In this document: positions 42,566-54,812 of the stretch, piece by piece
How positions within the stretch are numbered: the stretch's first letter is position 1
Layout: each line of letters begins with the position of its first letter
Source of the DNA: Marivita sp.
Lineage (GTDB): Bacteria > Pseudomonadota > Alphaproteobacteria > Rhodobacterales > Rhodobacteraceae
Length of the DNA stretch: 64,000 nucleotides
Direction of reading: 5' to 3'
NCBI RefSeq assembly: GCF_020055675.1
Contig: NZ_JAIPUS010000009.1
Coordinates: forward strand, 62,001-126,000
Notes under the pieces: model-generated
Database searches by the model: none
What the model saw: only the letters and a program-made list of their open reading frames with translations
What the model was told of the DNA's origin: nothing
Made by a program: the position numbers and the translations under genes

Positions 42566-43978
42566 TCATTTGTCGCCCGCAGCGGCTGCTTCTTCCAGGC
42601 GGGCAACGGTTTCCTGCCGCCCCAGAACCAGCATCATATCGAACACACTCGGCGTCACGGTCCGGCCCGCAAGAGCAGCCCGCATCGGGCCTGCCAGCTT
42701 GCCGAACTTTGTCCCGTGCTCTTCGGCGATCCGGGATGTGACGGCTTCAAGATCGTCGCGCATCCAGCTAGCATTTTGCAACTGCGGCGTCAACGATTTC
42801 AGTATACCACGGGATACCGCATCCAGGGCCTTGGACGCTTTCCCGTCCGCCTCTACCGGGCGCCTGACCAGAACAAAATGAGCCTTTTCAATCAGTTCCG
42901 GGAAGGTGCGCGCCCGGTCCTTGAGGCAATACATCGCATCGAGCATCCCGGCGGCCTGTGCCTTGTTCAGAAGTGGTTTTTCCGCTGCCGCCAAGTATTC
43001 CTGCAATTCATGCAGCAGTGCAGCATCCTCCGCCACGGCCATGTGCTGTCCACTCAGATTCTCCAACTTCTTGAAGTCGAACCGCGCCGGGGATTTGCCG
43101 ATGCCGTTCAGGTCGAACCACTCTTTTGCCTGATCATCGGTAAAGAACTCGTTATCGCCATGGCTCCAGCCCAGACGCGCCAGGTAATTGCGCATCCCCG
43201 CCGCCGGGTAGCCCAACACCTGGTATTCATCGACCCCAAGCGCGCCGTGGCGTTTCGACAGTTTCTTGCCGTCGGGGCCGTGAATCAGCGGGATATGCGC
43301 CCAGACCGGCACGTCCCAGCCCATCGCGGTATAGATCCCCATCTGGCGCGCCGCATTGTTCAGGTGGTCATCCCCCCGGATCACATGGGTCACGCCCATA
43401 TCGTGGTCATCGACAACAACCGCCAGCATGTAGACCGGTGTGCCGTCCGAGCGTAACAGCACCATGTCATCCAACTGATCGTTGCGGATGGTGACATCGC
43501 CCTGCACCTCGTCGCGGATCACCGTTGTGCCGTCCTGCGGGGTGCGCAGACGGATGACGAAAGGTCCGTCCGGATGCGATGACGGCTCGGCATCGCGCCA
43601 GGGGCTCTGGAAAAGCGTCGATCTGCCCTCGGCACGCGCGGCTTCGCGAAACGCTTCTATTTCGTCCTGCGTGGAAAAACATTTGTAGGCCGCGCCTTTT
43701 GCCAGCAACGCATGCGCCACCTCGGCATGACGTTCGGCCCCGGCGGCCTGGCTCACGACCTCGCCGTCATGATCCAGCCCAAGCCAATCCAGCCCCTTGA
43801 GAATCGCTGCCGTCGCCTCTGGGGTCGAGCGCACCCGGTCGGTATCCTCGATTCGCAGCAGGAACTTTCCTCCGCATCCCCGCGCATACAGCCAGTTGAA
43901 CAGCGCCGTGCGCGCACCGCCGATATGCAGGAAACCGGTGGGCGAGGGGGCGAAACGGGTGACGATCTGGCCGGACAT
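42566..43978 (-). CDS. gltX: Glutamate--tRNA ligase
   Basis: [29 protein letters not shown] (HIGH motif), [11 protein letters not shown] (KMSKS motif). Confidence 0.97.
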   Translation of the reverse strand: MSGQIVTRFAPSPTGFLHIGGARTALFNWLYARGCGGKFLLRIEDTDRVRSTPEATAAILKGLDWLGLDHDGEVVSQAAGAERHAEVAHALLAKGAAYKCFSTQDEIEAFREAARAEGRSTLFQSPWRDAEPSSHPDGPFVIRLRTPQDGTTVIRDEVQGDVTIRNDQLDDMVLLRSDGTPVYMLAVVVDDHDMGVTHVIRGDDHLNNAARQMGIYTAMGWDVPVWAHIPLIHGPDGKKLSKRHGALGVDEYQVLGYPAAGMRNYLARLGWSHGDNEFFTDDQAKEWFDLNGIGKSPARFDFKKLENLSGQHMAVAEDAALLHELQEYLAAAEKPLLNKAQAAGMLDAMYCLKDRARTFPELIEKAHFVLVRRPVEADGKASKALDAVSRGILKSLTPQLQNASWMRDDLEAVTSRIAEEHGTKFGKLAGPMRAALAGRTVTPSVFDMMLVLGRQETVARLEEAAAAGDK

Positions 43979-44056
43979 TGGGCGCGTTTACCTTTCGATA
44001 ACTGTCTAGGAGATAACTTAAGGCTCTCTTAACCAGCACCATCCACGGGGGCAAGT

Positions 44057-46087
44057 ATGGCGCGGGTCCGGTCTGTCATCCCCGACCTGCTTCTGGCGCA
44101 GCGGGGCGGGCTGTTTCCGTTCGTTCCGGTGTGCCTTGGGCTGGGAATCGGGTTGTTCTTTGCGCTGCGGATCGAGCCGCCGACCTGGGTTCTGATTGCC
44201 AGTGGCACAAGCGGCGGCATGACTCTCTTGCTTTACCTGCGCAGTCGGTCCGCCCTTGCGCCGCTGATGTGCGCCGTGTCGATGGTGGCGCTGGGGGTTG
44301 CGCTGGCTGGAACGCGGGCGCACCTGGTGGCGGGGCCGGTGCTGGAGTGGCGGTACTACGGGCCGGTGACGGGCCGTGTGGTTGCCATTGACCGTTCTGC
44401 CTCGGACGCATTGCGCATCACGCTGGACCGTGTCTGGCTGACCAATGTGCCGCTGTCTGAAACGCCGACACGTGTGCGCCTGTCGATGCACATCACGTCC
44501 GAAAGCCTGACGCCGCGGCCGGGCATGACCATCATGACCACCGCCCATCTGGGCCCGCCGGGCGGTGCGGTGGAACCCGGCGGCTTTGATTTCCGGCGCC
44601 ACGCCTGGTTCCTGCGGCTCGGCGCGGTGGGATATACCCGTGTACCGCTTGTCCTGTGGGAAAAGGCGGGGCGGAACCGCCCCATGTTTCAAGTCCGGAT
44701 GGCAATCTCGGCGCGTGTTCAGGCGGCGCTTGCCGGGGAGATCGGGGCGTTTGCCACCGCCATCATCACTGGCGACCGAAGCGCGATCCCGCAACCCGTT
44801 TTGCAGGCTCTGCGCGACACCAACCTTGCGCATCTTCTGGCCATCTCGGGCCTGCATATGGGGCTGGTCAGCGCCTTTGCCTTCGCCCTGTTACGGCTTG
44901 GCCTGTTGCTCACCCCGATCGGCCTGCGATGGCCGATCAAGAAAATCGCGGCGGCGGGCGCTTTGGGCGTCGCCGCCATCTACCTTGCGCTTTCGGGGGG
45001 CAATGTGGCGACCGAACGGGCTTTTGTCATGGTGGCGGTGATGCTGCTTGCGGTGATGGTGGACCGGCGTGCCATTTCCCTGCGGGCGGTGGCGCTGGCT
45101 GCGGTGATCGTCCTGGCTCTGCGCCCAGAGGCGATGATGGGGCCGGGGTTCCAGATGTCTTTCGCGGCAACCACGGCGCTGGTCGCGGTGTTCGGAGCGA
45201 TCCGCGACAGCACGCATGAATTGCCGCGCCACCGTGTGCTGCGCGGCGTGGCTTCGGTTGTGCTGTCTTCCGCGGTTGCCGGGGCGGCCACGGCTCCGGT
45301 CGCCATGGCGCATTTCAACCAGGTGGCACAATACGGCCTGGTCGCGAACCTGCTCACGGTGCCCTTGATGGGTCTCGTGGTGATCCCGGCGGCGGTGCTG
45401 GGCGTGCTGTTGATGCCCTTGGGACTCGAGCGTCTGGGTCTCGGCGTGATGGGTCTCGGCCTCGACTGGATCCTGGCGGTTGCACAGCACATGGCGAAAC
45501 TGGACGGGGCCGTGCGTCCCGTGATGACGCCAGGCGCCTCTGTCCTGCCGCTGATCGCGTTGGGGTGTCTGTTCGTTGTTGTCTGGCAGGGGCGCGGGCG
45601 GTGGGTCGGACTGGGCCCGGTGGCTCTTGCCGTGCTGCTGTGGAGCGGGGCCGATCGTCCACCGATCCTCGTTGCCGAAGGCGGCACGCTCGTGGGGGTT
45701 ATGACCGATCAGGGTCGTGCGCTGTCGCGGCCGAAAGGGTCGGGCTTTGTCGCCCGCGTCTGGTTGGAGAATGACGGCCACGGCCTGAGCCAACCGGCGG
45801 CCGCGGACCTCTGGGCGGCGGCACGTGGCCAGGTGCGTCACATCCATGGCAAACGAAACGCGGCGACATTCGATGGATGCAATGCGGGTGAATTGGTCAT
45901 CGCCAGCGCCGATCTGCCGGATCACCCGACGGCGGCGCGGTGCACGGTGATCGATGCACCCATGCTTGGCCCACTTGGCAGCCTCGCCGTTACGCGCGGG
46001 GTGGATGACACCTGGATCATCGAAAAGGCGCGCGACCGATCCGGCGCGCGCCTGTGGAACAACCAAGCGGTGCGCGATGCTCAGTAA
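44057..46087 (+). CDS. comEC: ComEC/Rec2 family competence protein
   Basis: [30 protein letters not shown] typical ComEC motif; DUF4131-like N-terminus; many TM segments. Confidence 0.92.
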   Translation: MARVRSVIPDLLLAQRGGLFPFVPVCLGLGIGLFFALRIEPPTWVLIASGTSGGMTLLLYLRSRSALAPLMCAVSMVALGVALAGTRAHLVAGPVLEWRYYGPVTGRVVAIDRSASDALRITLDRVWLTNVPLSETPTRVRLSMHITSESLTPRPGMTIMTTAHLGPPGGAVEPGGFDFRRHAWFLRLGAVGYTRVPLVLWEKAGRNRPMFQVRMAISARVQAALAGEIGAFATAIITGDRSAIPQPVLQALRDTNLAHLLAISGLHMGLVSAFAFALLRLGLLLTPIGLRWPIKKIAAAGALGVAAIYLALSGGNVATERAFVMVAVMLLAVMVDRRAISLRAVALAAVIVLALRPEAMMGPGFQMSFAATTALVAVFGAIRDSTHELPRHRVLRGVASVVLSSAVAGAATAPVAMAHFNQVAQYGLVANLLTVPLMGLVVIPAAVLGVLLMPLGLERLGLGVMGLGLDWILAVAQHMAKLDGAVRPVMTPGASVLPLIALGCLFVVVWQGRGRWVGLGPVALAVLLWSGADRPPILVAEGGTLVGVMTDQGRALSRPKGSGFVARVWLENDGHGLSQPAAADLWAAARGQVRHIHGKRNAATFDGCNAGELVIASADLPDHPTAARCTVIDAPMLGPLGSLAVTRGVDDTWIIEKARDRSGARLWNNQAVRDAQ

Positions 46088-46779
46088 GTGCGGATCAGAC
46101 CGACCAGGCGCCCCTGTACCTTGACGTCGCCCACTGGCAGGATGCGCGGATCATGCGCCGGGTTTGCCGCTTCGAGGATGATGCTTTCACCCTTGCGTTT
46201 ATAGCGTTTCAGCGTCGCTTCGTAGCCTTCGATCTGGGCCACCACGATATCGCCGTTATCTGCGGAAGACGTTTCGCGGATCACCACGACATCGCCATCG
46301 TTTATCCCGGCGTCGATCATCGAATCGCCTTTGACCTCAAGCGCATAGTGCCGTCCATTGCTGGACAGCATGGTGCCCGGGACCGCCATCTTCGGGGGGA
46401 CATCGTTGATTTCCTGGATCGGCACACCGGCGGCGATCCGCCCCATGAGTTCGAGATCGACTGCCCCGGTGTCTTCAACCTCGAGGGTGTTGGCCGGACC
46501 CGGCCCATCCGGCAGATCGCCCTCGATCACACGGGGGGTGAAGCCGGGTTGTTTCTGCATGAGCGAATCCGGCAGTTTCACGATCTCGATCGCGCGGGCG
46601 CGATGGGCAAGGCGGCGGATGAATCCGCGTTCCTCAAGCGCTGTGATCAGGCGGTGGATTCCTGATTTCGACCGCAGATCAAGCGCTTCTTTCATTTCAT
46701 CGAAACTGGGCGGTACGCCGTCGCGCGCAACGCGTTTGCTGATGAACTCCAGCAGGTCGAGTTGTTTTTTGGTGAGCAT
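46081..46779 (-). CDS. lexA: LexA repressor
   Basis: [77 protein letters not shown] serine protease motif. Confidence 0.98.
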   Translation of the reverse strand: MLTKKQLDLLEFISKRVARDGVPPSFDEMKEALDLRSKSGIHRLITALEERGFIRRLAHRARAIEIVKLPDSLMQKQPGFTPRVIEGDLPDGPGPANTLEVEDTGAVDLELMGRIAAGVPIQEINDVPPKMAVPGTMLSSNGRHYALEVKGDSMIDAGINDGDVVVIRETSSADNGDIVVAQIEGYEATLKRYKRKGESIILEAANPAHDPRILPVGDVKVQGRLVGLIRTY

Positions 46780-46812
46780 GCTCTGCCTCCGCTCGGATGA
46801 TCCTCGCCGTTT

Positions 46813-46827
46813 GTTCTAATAATGTTC
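46813..46827. promoter_or_regulatory. Alphaproteobacterial SOS box (LexA operator) upstream of lexA
   Basis: GTTCTAATAATGTTC, exact match to GTTC-N7-GTTC, 34 bp upstream of lexA. Confidence 0.92.
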
Positions 46828-46866
46828 TTGTTTTGTGTCAAGAATTTGTGAACGCAGTGCGATCGT

Positions 46867-48036
46867 CTAGCGGATAGGCAGATATTCGACCGTGTCACCG
46901 GCCATGCGCGGTGGATCGTTCGGTGCCCGCACGATCAGCGCGTCCGACTGGCCAAGAACCCGCAAGAGCGAGCTGTCCTGCGCGTCGAAGGCGACAAGCC
47001 CCGCATCTGTAAAGCGGGCGCGCATGTAGTGTTCGCGCGGTCCATTGGCGGTCAGGGCCTGAGCAAGGATGCCCGATTTGCGGGGCGCAGGCGCGGTGGG
47101 CAGGCCAAGCATCGCGCGGATGACGGGCGCAAGGAAGACATGCCCGCACACCATCGCCGACACCGGATTGCCAGGCAGGCCAATCATTATGGAGTCGCCG
47201 AACCGCCCGGCCATCAACGGTTTGCCGGGGCGCATGGCCACCTTGTAGAAGGTCTGGTCGAACCCCATTTGCGGAGCGAGGTTGGCCACCACATCATGAT
47301 CGCCCACCGAGGCGCCTCCGATGGTCACGATCACATCTGCCCCCTGCGCCAGATCGAACGCGGCGCGCAAGGATGCCTCGTTGTCCCGCGCAATGGGAAG
47401 CAAGCGCGGCGCGGCCCCAAGATCCCGCATCAGCGCATGCAGGCCGAGCGTGTTCGACGCGATGATCTGGTCGGAACCGGGGGTCTCTCCTGGCATGACA
47501 AGCTCGTCTCCGGTGGAGATGAGCGCCACCACGGGCTGCCGTGTCACCGGCAGCTCGGCCACGTTCATGGAGGCCAGAAGTGCAATGTCGTTGGGCCCGA
47601 TAATACGGCCTGCGCCAACCGTGTCGCCGATTCGAAAATCGCCGCCCGCCGGCCGGATATGGGAGGTATCGCCCAGCCGGTCGCCAAGCGTGATCGTATC
47701 ACCATCGCGCGTGACATCTTCCTGGATCACAACCGTTTTCGCCCCTGCGGGAACCGGGGCGCCGGTAAAGATGCGGACCGCTTCGCCGGGTTTGACAGGG
47801 TGCTCAAATCTTTGGCCGGCGGCGGATTCACCGATCACGCGCAGCCTGGCTCCGGGCTTTGCCTCGACGACTGCGTAGCCATCCATCGCGGAACCATCGA
47901 AGGGCGGCTGATCGCGGGTCGCCGCAACATCCCTGGCCAACACCCGGCCATGCGCCTGCAACAGCGGGACGGTCTCGGCCTCGAGCGGGCGGGCCAGTGC
48001 GAATAGATGTTCCAGCGCGTCTGCGACCGAGATCAT
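46867..48036 (-). CDS. moeA: Molybdopterin molybdotransferase
   Basis: [47 protein letters not shown]. Confidence 0.97.
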   Translation of the reverse strand: MISVADALEHLFALARPLEAETVPLLQAHGRVLARDVAATRDQPPFDGSAMDGYAVVEAKPGARLRVIGESAAGQRFEHPVKPGEAVRIFTGAPVPAGAKTVVIQEDVTRDGDTITLGDRLGDTSHIRPAGGDFRIGDTVGAGRIIGPNDIALLASMNVAELPVTRQPVVALISTGDELVMPGETPGSDQIIASNTLGLHALMRDLGAAPRLLPIARDNEASLRAAFDLAQGADVIVTIGGASVGDHDVVANLAPQMGFDQTFYKVAMRPGKPLMAGRFGDSIMIGLPGNPVSAMVCGHVFLAPVIRAMLGLPTAPAPRKSGILAQALTANGPREHYMRARFTDAGLVAFDAQDSSLLRVLGQSDALIVRAPNDPPRMAGDTVEYLPIR

Positions 48037-48509
48037 ACCGCCTCGTACCGTCCGGATTTGCCGCCATCCTTCAGCATGACGCGGATGCCGCTGATCTCCA
48101 TTTCCTTGTCCACCGCCTTGGCCATGTCATAGACGGTGAGCGCAGCGGTGGAAACGGCGGTGAGCGCCTCCATCTCGACGCCTGTCTGGCCCGTGGTCTT
48201 GACCGTTGCCTCGATCCGAAAACCGGGCAGATCGGGCGCCGGGGTCAGCTCGACCGAAACCTTGGTTACGGGAAGGGGATGGCAAAGCGGAACCAGGTCG
48301 GCCGTCTTCTTGGCGCCCATGATCCCGGCAAGTCGCGCAACTCCGAGCACGTCCCCCTTCTTGGCCCGGCCCTCATGAATGATATCAAAGGTTTCCCGCG
48401 CCATCTTGATGTGACCTTCGGCCACCGCGATCCGCGCCGTGCTGGCCTTGTCGGAGACATCGACCATATGGGCATCGCCCTTTGCGTCGAAATGCGACAA
48501 CCCGCTCAT
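48033..48509 (-). CDS. moaC: Cyclic pyranopterin monophosphate synthase
   Basis: [29 protein letters not shown]-type [38 protein letters not shown]. Confidence 0.97.
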   Translation of the reverse strand: MSGLSHFDAKGDAHMVDVSDKASTARIAVAEGHIKMARETFDIIHEGRAKKGDVLGVARLAGIMGAKKTADLVPLCHPLPVTKVSVELTPAPDLPGFRIEATVKTTGQTGVEMEALTAVSTAALTVYDMAKAVDKEMEISGIRVMLKDGGKSGRYEAV

Positions 48510-49309
48510 GCCGCCACCGGGTCGGCCAGCAGCGCGCGCGTCGCCTCGGCCACGTTGGCCTGCCGCATCAGGCTTTCCCCGATCAGGAAGCTGCGCGCGC
48601 CATGGGCGGCCATATCGGCAAGGTCGGACGGCGTTGACAGGCCGGATTCGGCAATCAGCATCCGGTCAGGTGGCAGATGCTTCGACAGGTCACGTGTTGT
48701 CTCAAGTGTGGTCTTGAAGGTCTTGAGATTGCGATTGTTCACGCCAATCAACGCGGACTTCAACGCCAGGGCCCTGTCCAGTTCGCTGCGGTCGTGCACC
48801 TCGATCAGCACGTCCATCCCCCAGGCGATCGCGGCATCTTCGAGATCCGCCGCCTGTGCATCGCTGACGCTGGCCATGATGATCAGGATGCAATCCGCGC
48901 CAAGGCTGCGCGCCTCGGCCACCTGGTAGGTGTCATACATGAAGTCCTTGCGCAGCGCGGGCAGCGAGGTGGCCCGCCGCGCGGCGACCAGGTACGACTT
49001 GTCCCCCTGGAAACTCGGCGCGTCGGTCAGCACCGACAGGCACGCCGCCCCTCCGGCTTCATAGGCCTGCGCAAGGCTTGCCGGTTCGAAATCCGCCCGG
49101 ATCAAGCCCTTTGAGGGCGACGCCTTCTTGATTTCGGCGATCAGGCCATAGCCTGTCACCTGCGCATTGCGCAGCGCAGCGCCAAAGGGCCGAACAGCGT
49201 CGGCGTCCTTTGCCCTGGCTTCGATCTCCGAGAGCGGCACGCGCGACTTGTCGGCGGCAATTTCCTCGAGCTTGTAAGCCTTGATGCGGTCTAGGATGGT
49301 GGCACTCAT
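48506..49309 (-). CDS. trpC: Indole-3-glycerol phosphate synthase
   Basis: [52 protein letters not shown]. Confidence 0.97.
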   Translation of the reverse strand: MSATILDRIKAYKLEEIAADKSRVPLSEIEARAKDADAVRPFGAALRNAQVTGYGLIAEIKKASPSKGLIRADFEPASLAQAYEAGGAACLSVLTDAPSFQGDKSYLVAARRATSLPALRKDFMYDTYQVAEARSLGADCILIIMASVSDAQAADLEDAAIAWGMDVLIEVHDRSELDRALALKSALIGVNNRNLKTFKTTLETTRDLSKHLPPDRMLIAESGLSTPSDLADMAAHGARSFLIGESLMRQANVAEATRALLADPVAA

Positions 49310-49953
49310 GGCGTTGTCCAGTTGATCGGGGCGTGTCCTTGCTGTCTAAGCCAAGCGTTCACGGTGGAAAAGGGGCGCGATCCGAAAAACCCGCGATACG
49401 CCGAAAGCGGCGAGGGATGGGCGCTTTGCAGGACGAAGTGGCCCTTGTCTTGCAATCGGGCGGCATGGCCGCGCGCATCATTGCCCCAAAGCACGAAGGC
49501 GCGCGGCCGGTCTGACAGCGCATCGAGCACCTGCGGCACGAGCCGTTGCCAGCCCAGCCGCCGGTGCCCGCGCGCCGCCCCGGCGGGCACTGTCAAAACG
49601 TCATTGAGCAGGAGCACACCCTGATCGGCCCAGAAGTGCAGATCTCCATCGGGTGGCGCAGCCCCCAGATCATCGCGCAACTCCTTGAAGATATTCGCCA
49701 AGGACCGTGGCAGCGGTGCGACATCGGGCGCGACCGAAAACGCAAGCCCATGCGCGTGTCCGGGCGTCGGATAGGGGTCCTGGCCCAGGATCACCACCTT
49801 CACATCGGCCGGCGCGCAGGCGTCGAGGGCGGCAAAGACCTGCTTTGCCGGGGGCAGAACGGGGCGGCTTTCGGCCTCCAGGGCTGTCCGGATCGCGGGC
49901 AGGCTTTCCTGGAAAAACGGCAGATGACCCCAATGTCGGGGAGGCGTCAGCAT
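49306..49953 (-). CDS. ung: Uracil-DNA glycosylase
   Basis: [57 protein letters not shown]; internal ATG at 49953. Confidence 0.95.
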   Translation of the reverse strand: MLTPPRHWGHLPFFQESLPAIRTALEAESRPVLPPAKQVFAALDACAPADVKVVILGQDPYPTPGHAHGLAFSVAPDVAPLPRSLANIFKELRDDLGAAPPDGDLHFWADQGVLLLNDVLTVPAGAARGHRRLGWQRLVPQVLDALSDRPRAFVLWGNDARGHAARLQDKGHFVLQSAHPSPLSAYRGFFGSRPFSTVNAWLRQQGHAPINWTTP

Positions 49954-50077
49954 GCTGCATGTCCGTGGTTTGCCCGGGGTGACAGTCCTGCGGGGCCCGG
50001 AGCAGAGCCATGGGGGGGTCCGATGTCGGAACATCGACGATGCGTCACCGCATCGTCTGCCACCCGGATACACCGCG

Positions 50078-51094
50078 TCACGCCGACTGCGTGACCCGCG
50101 CCAGCGCCTCGACGCGGGCCTTCGCGGCGCCGCTGTCGACGCTGTCGGCAGCCATTTCGGCGCCGGATTTCAGGTCCTTCGCCTTGTCCGCCACCACCAG
50201 CGCCGCTGCCGCGTTCAGCAGCACCGCATCGCGATAGGCGCTCCTGGTCCCGTCGAGCAACGCGCGGAAGGCCGCCGCGTTTTCGGCAGGGGTGCCGCCA
50301 AGGATGTCGCGGAAGGGATGCACCGGCAGCCCAGCATCTTCGGGATGAACCTCGCGGCCCCGGATCTTGCCATTCTCCAGAACGGCCACCTGGGTCGGTT
50401 CCGCGATCGAGATTTCGTCGGTCCCGTCGCCGCCATGTACCAACCACGCTTTTTCGGTCCCCAGGTCCTTGAGCGTTTCGGCCATCGGAAAGATCAAGTC
50501 TATGGCAAAGGCCCCGGACAGCTGCCGCTTGACGCCGGCGGGATTGGTCAGCGGGCCAAGGATGTTGAAGATCGTCTTTGATCCCAGTTCCTGCCGCACC
50601 GGCATGACGTGTTTCATCGCCGGATGGTGCATCGGGGCCATCATGAAGCCAATGCCAGCCTGTTCCAGCGCACGCTCCACCACGTCGGGCCCGACCATGA
50701 CGTTGATTCCCATTTCGGTCAGAGCATCTGCCGCACCGGATTTGGAGGACAGGTTGCGGTTGCCGTGCTTGGCGACGGTCACTCCAGCACCGGCAACGAC
50801 AAAGGCCGCCGCGGTCGAGATATTCAATGTACCCATCCCGTCGCCGCCCGTGCCGACGATATCCATCGCGCCCTCGGGCGCGGTTACGGGCGTGCATTTG
50901 GCGCGCATCACCGAGGCCGCTGCGGCGTATTCGGACACGGCTTCGCCCCGCGCCCGCAGCGCCATCAACAAGCCACCGATCTGCGCCGGGGTCGCCGCGC
51001 CGTCAAACAGAAGCTCGAACGCCTGTTCGGCCTGCGACCGGCTCAGAGGGCCTTCCGAGGCTGCGTAGATCAGGGGCTTCATCAGATCACTCAT
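50078..51094 (-). CDS. trpD: Anthranilate phosphoribosyltransferase
   Basis: [52 protein letters not shown]. Confidence 0.97.
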   Translation of the reverse strand: MSDLMKPLIYAASEGPLSRSQAEQAFELLFDGAATPAQIGGLLMALRARGEAVSEYAAAASVMRAKCTPVTAPEGAMDIVGTGGDGMGTLNISTAAAFVVAGAGVTVAKHGNRNLSSKSGAADALTEMGINVMVGPDVVERALEQAGIGFMMAPMHHPAMKHVMPVRQELGSKTIFNILGPLTNPAGVKRQLSGAFAIDLIFPMAETLKDLGTEKAWLVHGGDGTDEISIAEPTQVAVLENGKIRGREVHPEDAGLPVHPFRDILGGTPAENAAAFRALLDGTRSAYRDAVLLNAAAALVVADKAKDLKSGAEMAADSVDSGAAKARVEALARVTQSA

Positions 51095-51672
51095 GCGGGC
51101 ACCTTCATGTCGGTCACGAAATTCCGGAGCAGCGCGTGCCCATGTTCCGAGGCGATGGATTCGGGGTGGAACTGCACGCCTTGCAGGGGCAGTTGGCGGT
51201 GGCGCAGCCCCATGATGGTGCCGTCCTCGAGCCAGGCCGTGATCTCGAGGCAATCCGGCAGGCTGTCGCGTGCGACCACCAAAGAGTGATACCGCGTCGC
51301 CTTGAACGGAGAGGTCAGCCCGGCGAACACGCCCGCCTGGTCATGATGCACCACCCCCATCTTGCCGTGAACAATGTCCGAATGGCGCACCACTTGTCCT
51401 CCGAACGCCTGTCCCAGCGTCTGGTGGCCCAGGCACACGCCCAAGAGCGGAACGCGTGTTTCGGCGGCGGCACGGGTCAAGTCAAGGCAGATGCCCGCTT
51501 GATCCGGGTCGCAGGGGCCGGGCGACAGCAGGATACCCGCCGGGTTCATCGCCAGTGCCTCTTGCACCGAGATAGCGTCGTTGCGTGCGACCCGGACATC
51601 GGCGCCAAGCTCACCCAGATAGTGCACGAGGTTGTAGGTAAAACTGTCGTAATTGTCTATGAGCAGCAGCAT
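51091..51672 (-). CDS. trpG: Anthranilate synthase glutamine amidotransferase component
   Basis: [66 protein letters not shown]. Confidence 0.95.
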   Translation of the reverse strand: MLLLIDNYDSFTYNLVHYLGELGADVRVARNDAISVQEALAMNPAGILLSPGPCDPDQAGICLDLTRAAAETRVPLLGVCLGHQTLGQAFGGQVVRHSDIVHGKMGVVHHDQAGVFAGLTSPFKATRYHSLVVARDSLPDCLEITAWLEDGTIMGLRHRQLPLQGVQFHPESIASEHGHALLRNFVTDMKVPA

Positions 51673-51822
51673 TCGGTTTCTTCTTCGTCGGGGCTGGCAT
51701 GGCATGCGCCAATCGCGGTATACATGCGCAGGCCGACCCAGGCGCGTCAAGTGCGTGGATGGGTCCACCGGCACAACAGAGATGTCGGGGACGCGGCAGG
51801 GGTCAAGACGAGGGCAAAGAGC

Positions 51823-53478
51823 ATGGCACGAGGGTTTTTGTCAGGCGCGATCTGGGGCACTGTGCTGTCCTTGGGCGGCTTGGGCGCAGTTTCGGTGCTG
51901 GCGCCGGTTGCCGATGACCGTCCGCCCCCGGCAGCGACGTCAAGCGGTGGCAACTCGGATGACGAAGGGGGCCAAGCGCCTGTTGCGCCCGAGCCGATCC
52001 TCGAAGCGCCGGTCGAGACCACCGATGCGGCCGACCTTGAATCCGCAACACCCATCGCACCGCCTGCGCCGGACATGGTGGAGGGGGATGTCTCCGAGGC
52101 CGGGCATGACGATCCAGCCGCCGCGTCCGAGGTCGACAAGACCGCGGAACCCGATGCGCCGGAACCGCCTGCGCGCCGACCTTCAGAGGAAACGGCTATA
52201 TCGGCGGGCGCCACGTCCCCGGCACTTGATGCCCCGACTGGCGTTTCCGACGACACGCCCGACGACACAACTGCAGCGCCGTTCCCCGACACCGGCGAAG
52301 AAATCGCAGCATTGCAAGGCCCGGTTACGCCGAACGGCGCGCCTGTGCCGCCGCCGCCGAACGATGACGCGGCGCCCGACACCTCGCAAGCCCCGACGCT
52401 GGACGCCCCCGATGCCGAGACCGGGCTGAATGTTTCGACCGATCCGGCACAGCCGCCGGCGCCACAGGTGCCCGAAGACGAGCCCCCGCTGTCTCCGGAC
52501 GCCCAGGACGCGGTGCAACCGGCTCCGGCAGAGCCCGATGCAGCCGGGGATGAGACCACCGATGACGACAAACCCAAGGTACGCCGCCTGATCCCCGACG
52601 CCCCGGCCGAGGTGCCCGAGGGAACCGGGCAGACCGACCCGGACAGTAACGATCTGCGCCCTTCCATCGGGACACCAGCGGTGTCCTTGACAGATCGCAC
52701 CGCTGGCAATTCTTCGCGGTTGCCCTCGATCAACGGGGATGGCGACGATGCCGACACATCTGACGCAGGGAGCCAAGACGGCCAGGCGGTGGACCTGAGC
52801 GCGCCACCTCTCGAACGCTATGCAGCACAGGTCGAAGCCGATCCCGCCTTGCCCAAGATGTCGATTGTCATGATCGACGATGGCACCGGGCCGCTTGGCC
52901 CGGATACATTGAACGACCTGCCTTTCCCGGTGACCTTCGCGATTGATCCGGGCACAGCGGATGCATCCGACCGGATGGCCGCCTATCGGGCGCTCGGGTA
53001 CGAGGTTGCCGTGCTTGTCACGCTGCCCGAAGCGGCCCAGCCTTCGGATGTGGAACAGAACCTGGCCGGGGCGCTTGTCGCGGTGCCCGAGGCGGTGGCG
53101 ATGATCGAAGCGCCCGGCGGAAACCTGCAGGGCGCACGCGGTGTGACCGAACAGGCCACGCGCTTTGCCGCCGAGAGCGGCCACGGTCTGGTATTCCTGC
53201 CGAACGGTCTCAACACCGCCGAAGCGATTGCACGCCGCGCCGAGGTGCCGTCTACCAGCATCCTGCGCGATTTCGATGGTGCCGGTCAGGACGCCCGCAC
53301 CCAGCGCCGGTTCCTGGACGGGGCCGCGTTCCGCGCGCGGCAGGACGGATCGGTTGTGATGTTGGGGCGTTTGAAGCCCGAGACACTGTCGGCTCTGGTG
53401 CTCTGGAGTCTTCAGGACCGCGCGTCCAGCGTGTCCATCGTGCCGATCTCGGCCGTGCTGACCGAAGGTGTGGATTAG
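51823..53478 (+). CDS. Divergent polysaccharide deacetylase family protein with long disordered linker
   Basis: N-terminal TM, about 300 aa Pro/Ala/Asp/Thr-rich region, C-terminal [33 protein letters not shown]...[26 protein letters not shown]. Confidence 0.85.
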   Translation: MARGFLSGAIWGTVLSLGGLGAVSVLAPVADDRPPPAATSSGGNSDDEGGQAPVAPEPILEAPVETTDAADLESATPIAPPAPDMVEGDVSEAGHDDPAAASEVDKTAEPDAPEPPARRPSEETAISAGATSPALDAPTGVSDDTPDDTTAAPFPDTGEEIAALQGPVTPNGAPVPPPPNDDAAPDTSQAPTLDAPDAETGLNVSTDPAQPPAPQVPEDEPPLSPDAQDAVQPAPAEPDAAGDETTDDDKPKVRRLIPDAPAEVPEGTGQTDPDSNDLRPSIGTPAVSLTDRTAGNSSRLPSINGDGDDADTSDAGSQDGQAVDLSAPPLERYAAQVEADPALPKMSIVMIDDGTGPLGPDTLNDLPFPVTFAIDPGTADASDRMAAYRALGYEVAVLVTLPEAAQPSDVEQNLAGALVAVPEAVAMIEAPGGNLQGARGVTEQATRFAAESGHGLVFLPNGLNTAEAIARRAEVPSTSILRDFDGAGQDARTQRRFLDGAAFRARQDGSVVMLGRLKPETLSALVLWSLQDRASSVSIVPISAVLTEGVD

Positions 53479-53513
53479 AGGGTGTTGCGGGCCACGCTGT
53501 GGGGCGGTCCGCT

Positions 53514-54155
53514 TTACCGCCCGGACCAGTCTTGCAGTTGGGTGGCCAGATCTCCGTAGCCTGTGAACCGCCGCTCGAAGGCAAGACCCAACCGGTCGGC
53601 GCAGATGCGCGCACTCTCGGTCAGGGCGGGATCATCGGTCTGCGCCTGATAGACCAGCCGATCGTAATGTCCGAAATACATGTCCCGCAGGTCTGGGTGC
53701 CGGTCGAGCCCAAGCGGTTTCCAGACGAAGGCATCGAATTGCCGGACAAGGAAGTCCGTGAGGTAGAAGGCCGTTATCTCGTCGCGCGCCTCGAATGCCG
53801 CATTGCCTTCGAAGAAACTGTAACAATGTGGCCCGGCCAGCATCTCGACCCGCATGTCGGCACAGGCTGCCTCCAGTTGTCCGCCAGTGCCGCAATCGCC
53901 ATAGGCGACATAGATCTGCGTATATGCGGACCGCTGGGCCGCAACGGTGTCGCGCACCGCTGTCACGATCTTTTCGGGGTGGTTGTGGTATATCGCGGGG
54001 AGGCAGGTCAGGTCGAGGTGAGTCCAGCCGTTCGCGTCGCGCAGTGTCAGGATTTCCCGTGCCAGCGCGCCGCAGGCGATGATAAGTACGCGGCCGGAGC
54101 CGCGCACATCCAGTCCGGTTTGCGTCAAAGCACTGTCGTCAGGCAGGCTCGTCAT
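53514..54155 (-). CDS. DUF1638 domain-containing protein
   Basis: VLIIACGALAREILTL..., LTCLPAIYHNHPEKI, IYVAYGDCGTGGQLEAACAD, GPHCYSFFEG. Confidence 0.88.
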   Translation of the reverse strand: MTSLPDDSALTQTGLDVRGSGRVLIIACGALAREILTLRDANGWTHLDLTCLPAIYHNHPEKIVTAVRDTVAAQRSAYTQIYVAYGDCGTGGQLEAACADMRVEMLAGPHCYSFFEGNAAFEARDEITAFYLTDFLVRQFDAFVWKPLGLDRHPDLRDMYFGHYDRLVYQAQTDDPALTESARICADRLGLAFERRFTGYGDLATQLQDWSGR

Positions 54156-54312
54156 CGCCCGGCACATGCTCCATGCCCCACCGGGCCACAAGCCCCACGG
54201 CGATCAGCAACGGCAGTACTGTCAGAAAGCCGAATTTGGTCATCGCCCAAACCGTCAGCCCCGATGCCGCTATCACTGCAAGGATCATTGAAACGAACGT
54301 GGTCACTGGCAT
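54139..54312 (-). CDS. Small membrane protein (57 aa) in the corrinoid gene cluster
   Basis: MPVTTFVSMILAVIAASGLTVWAMTKFGFLTVLPLLIAVGLVARWGMEHVPGDDEPA; two hydrophobic segments; overlaps the DUF1638 gene start. Confidence 0.65.
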   Translation of the reverse strand: MPVTTFVSMILAVIAASGLTVWAMTKFGFLTVLPLLIAVGLVARWGMEHVPGDDEPA

Positions 54313-54812
54313 GGATGTCTCCTTCCGTTCTACCAAAGATAGGGCTTATACTGCCGTAGTGAAACCCCAGTTCAGCGAGACTTTCGAAATCTGCGACGGC
54401 CTTGAACCGTGACTGCCCCGGTTGACAGCGGTGTGAAGCATCGCGAAGGCCCGTTGCCTCGGTACGTGGGCGGCGCAATCTCTTGTCGCTCGTGTGTGAT
54501 CAACGCCTTTGGACGCTGCAAGTTTCATCGCTCGCTGAAAAGCCATGCTGTGCCGCGTGCAGGGGGCCATCGCGCCGTGTCCGTGCTTGGAGACAGACCG
54601 CCAGAAAGACTTCCCGAAGACCGCCGGTCTGGAAATTGCGCAAGCAGACAGCCATGCGACCGGCGCGGGCAGGGCAGCGATACGCAACAACACGGACCAG
54701 AGCAACGGCATGCGCCCAATGCGCTGTCAAAAGGCGTGTGGCGACCATGACAGTTGGACCGGACAAAGCGCCCGCCCGGGCGCCTTGTCGCTGATCTTTG
54801 GGGAGCCGCCGA

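Noticed and set aside
41081-43456. 791-aa plus-strand ORF across gltA and gltX
   Set aside because: Spans two unrelated reverse-strand genes; antisense artefact of high GC content despite its length.
50827-51822. 5' extension of the deacetylase ORF over trpD/trpG
   Set aside because: Antisense to trpD and trpG; the ATG at 51823 gives a proper N-terminal membrane anchor.
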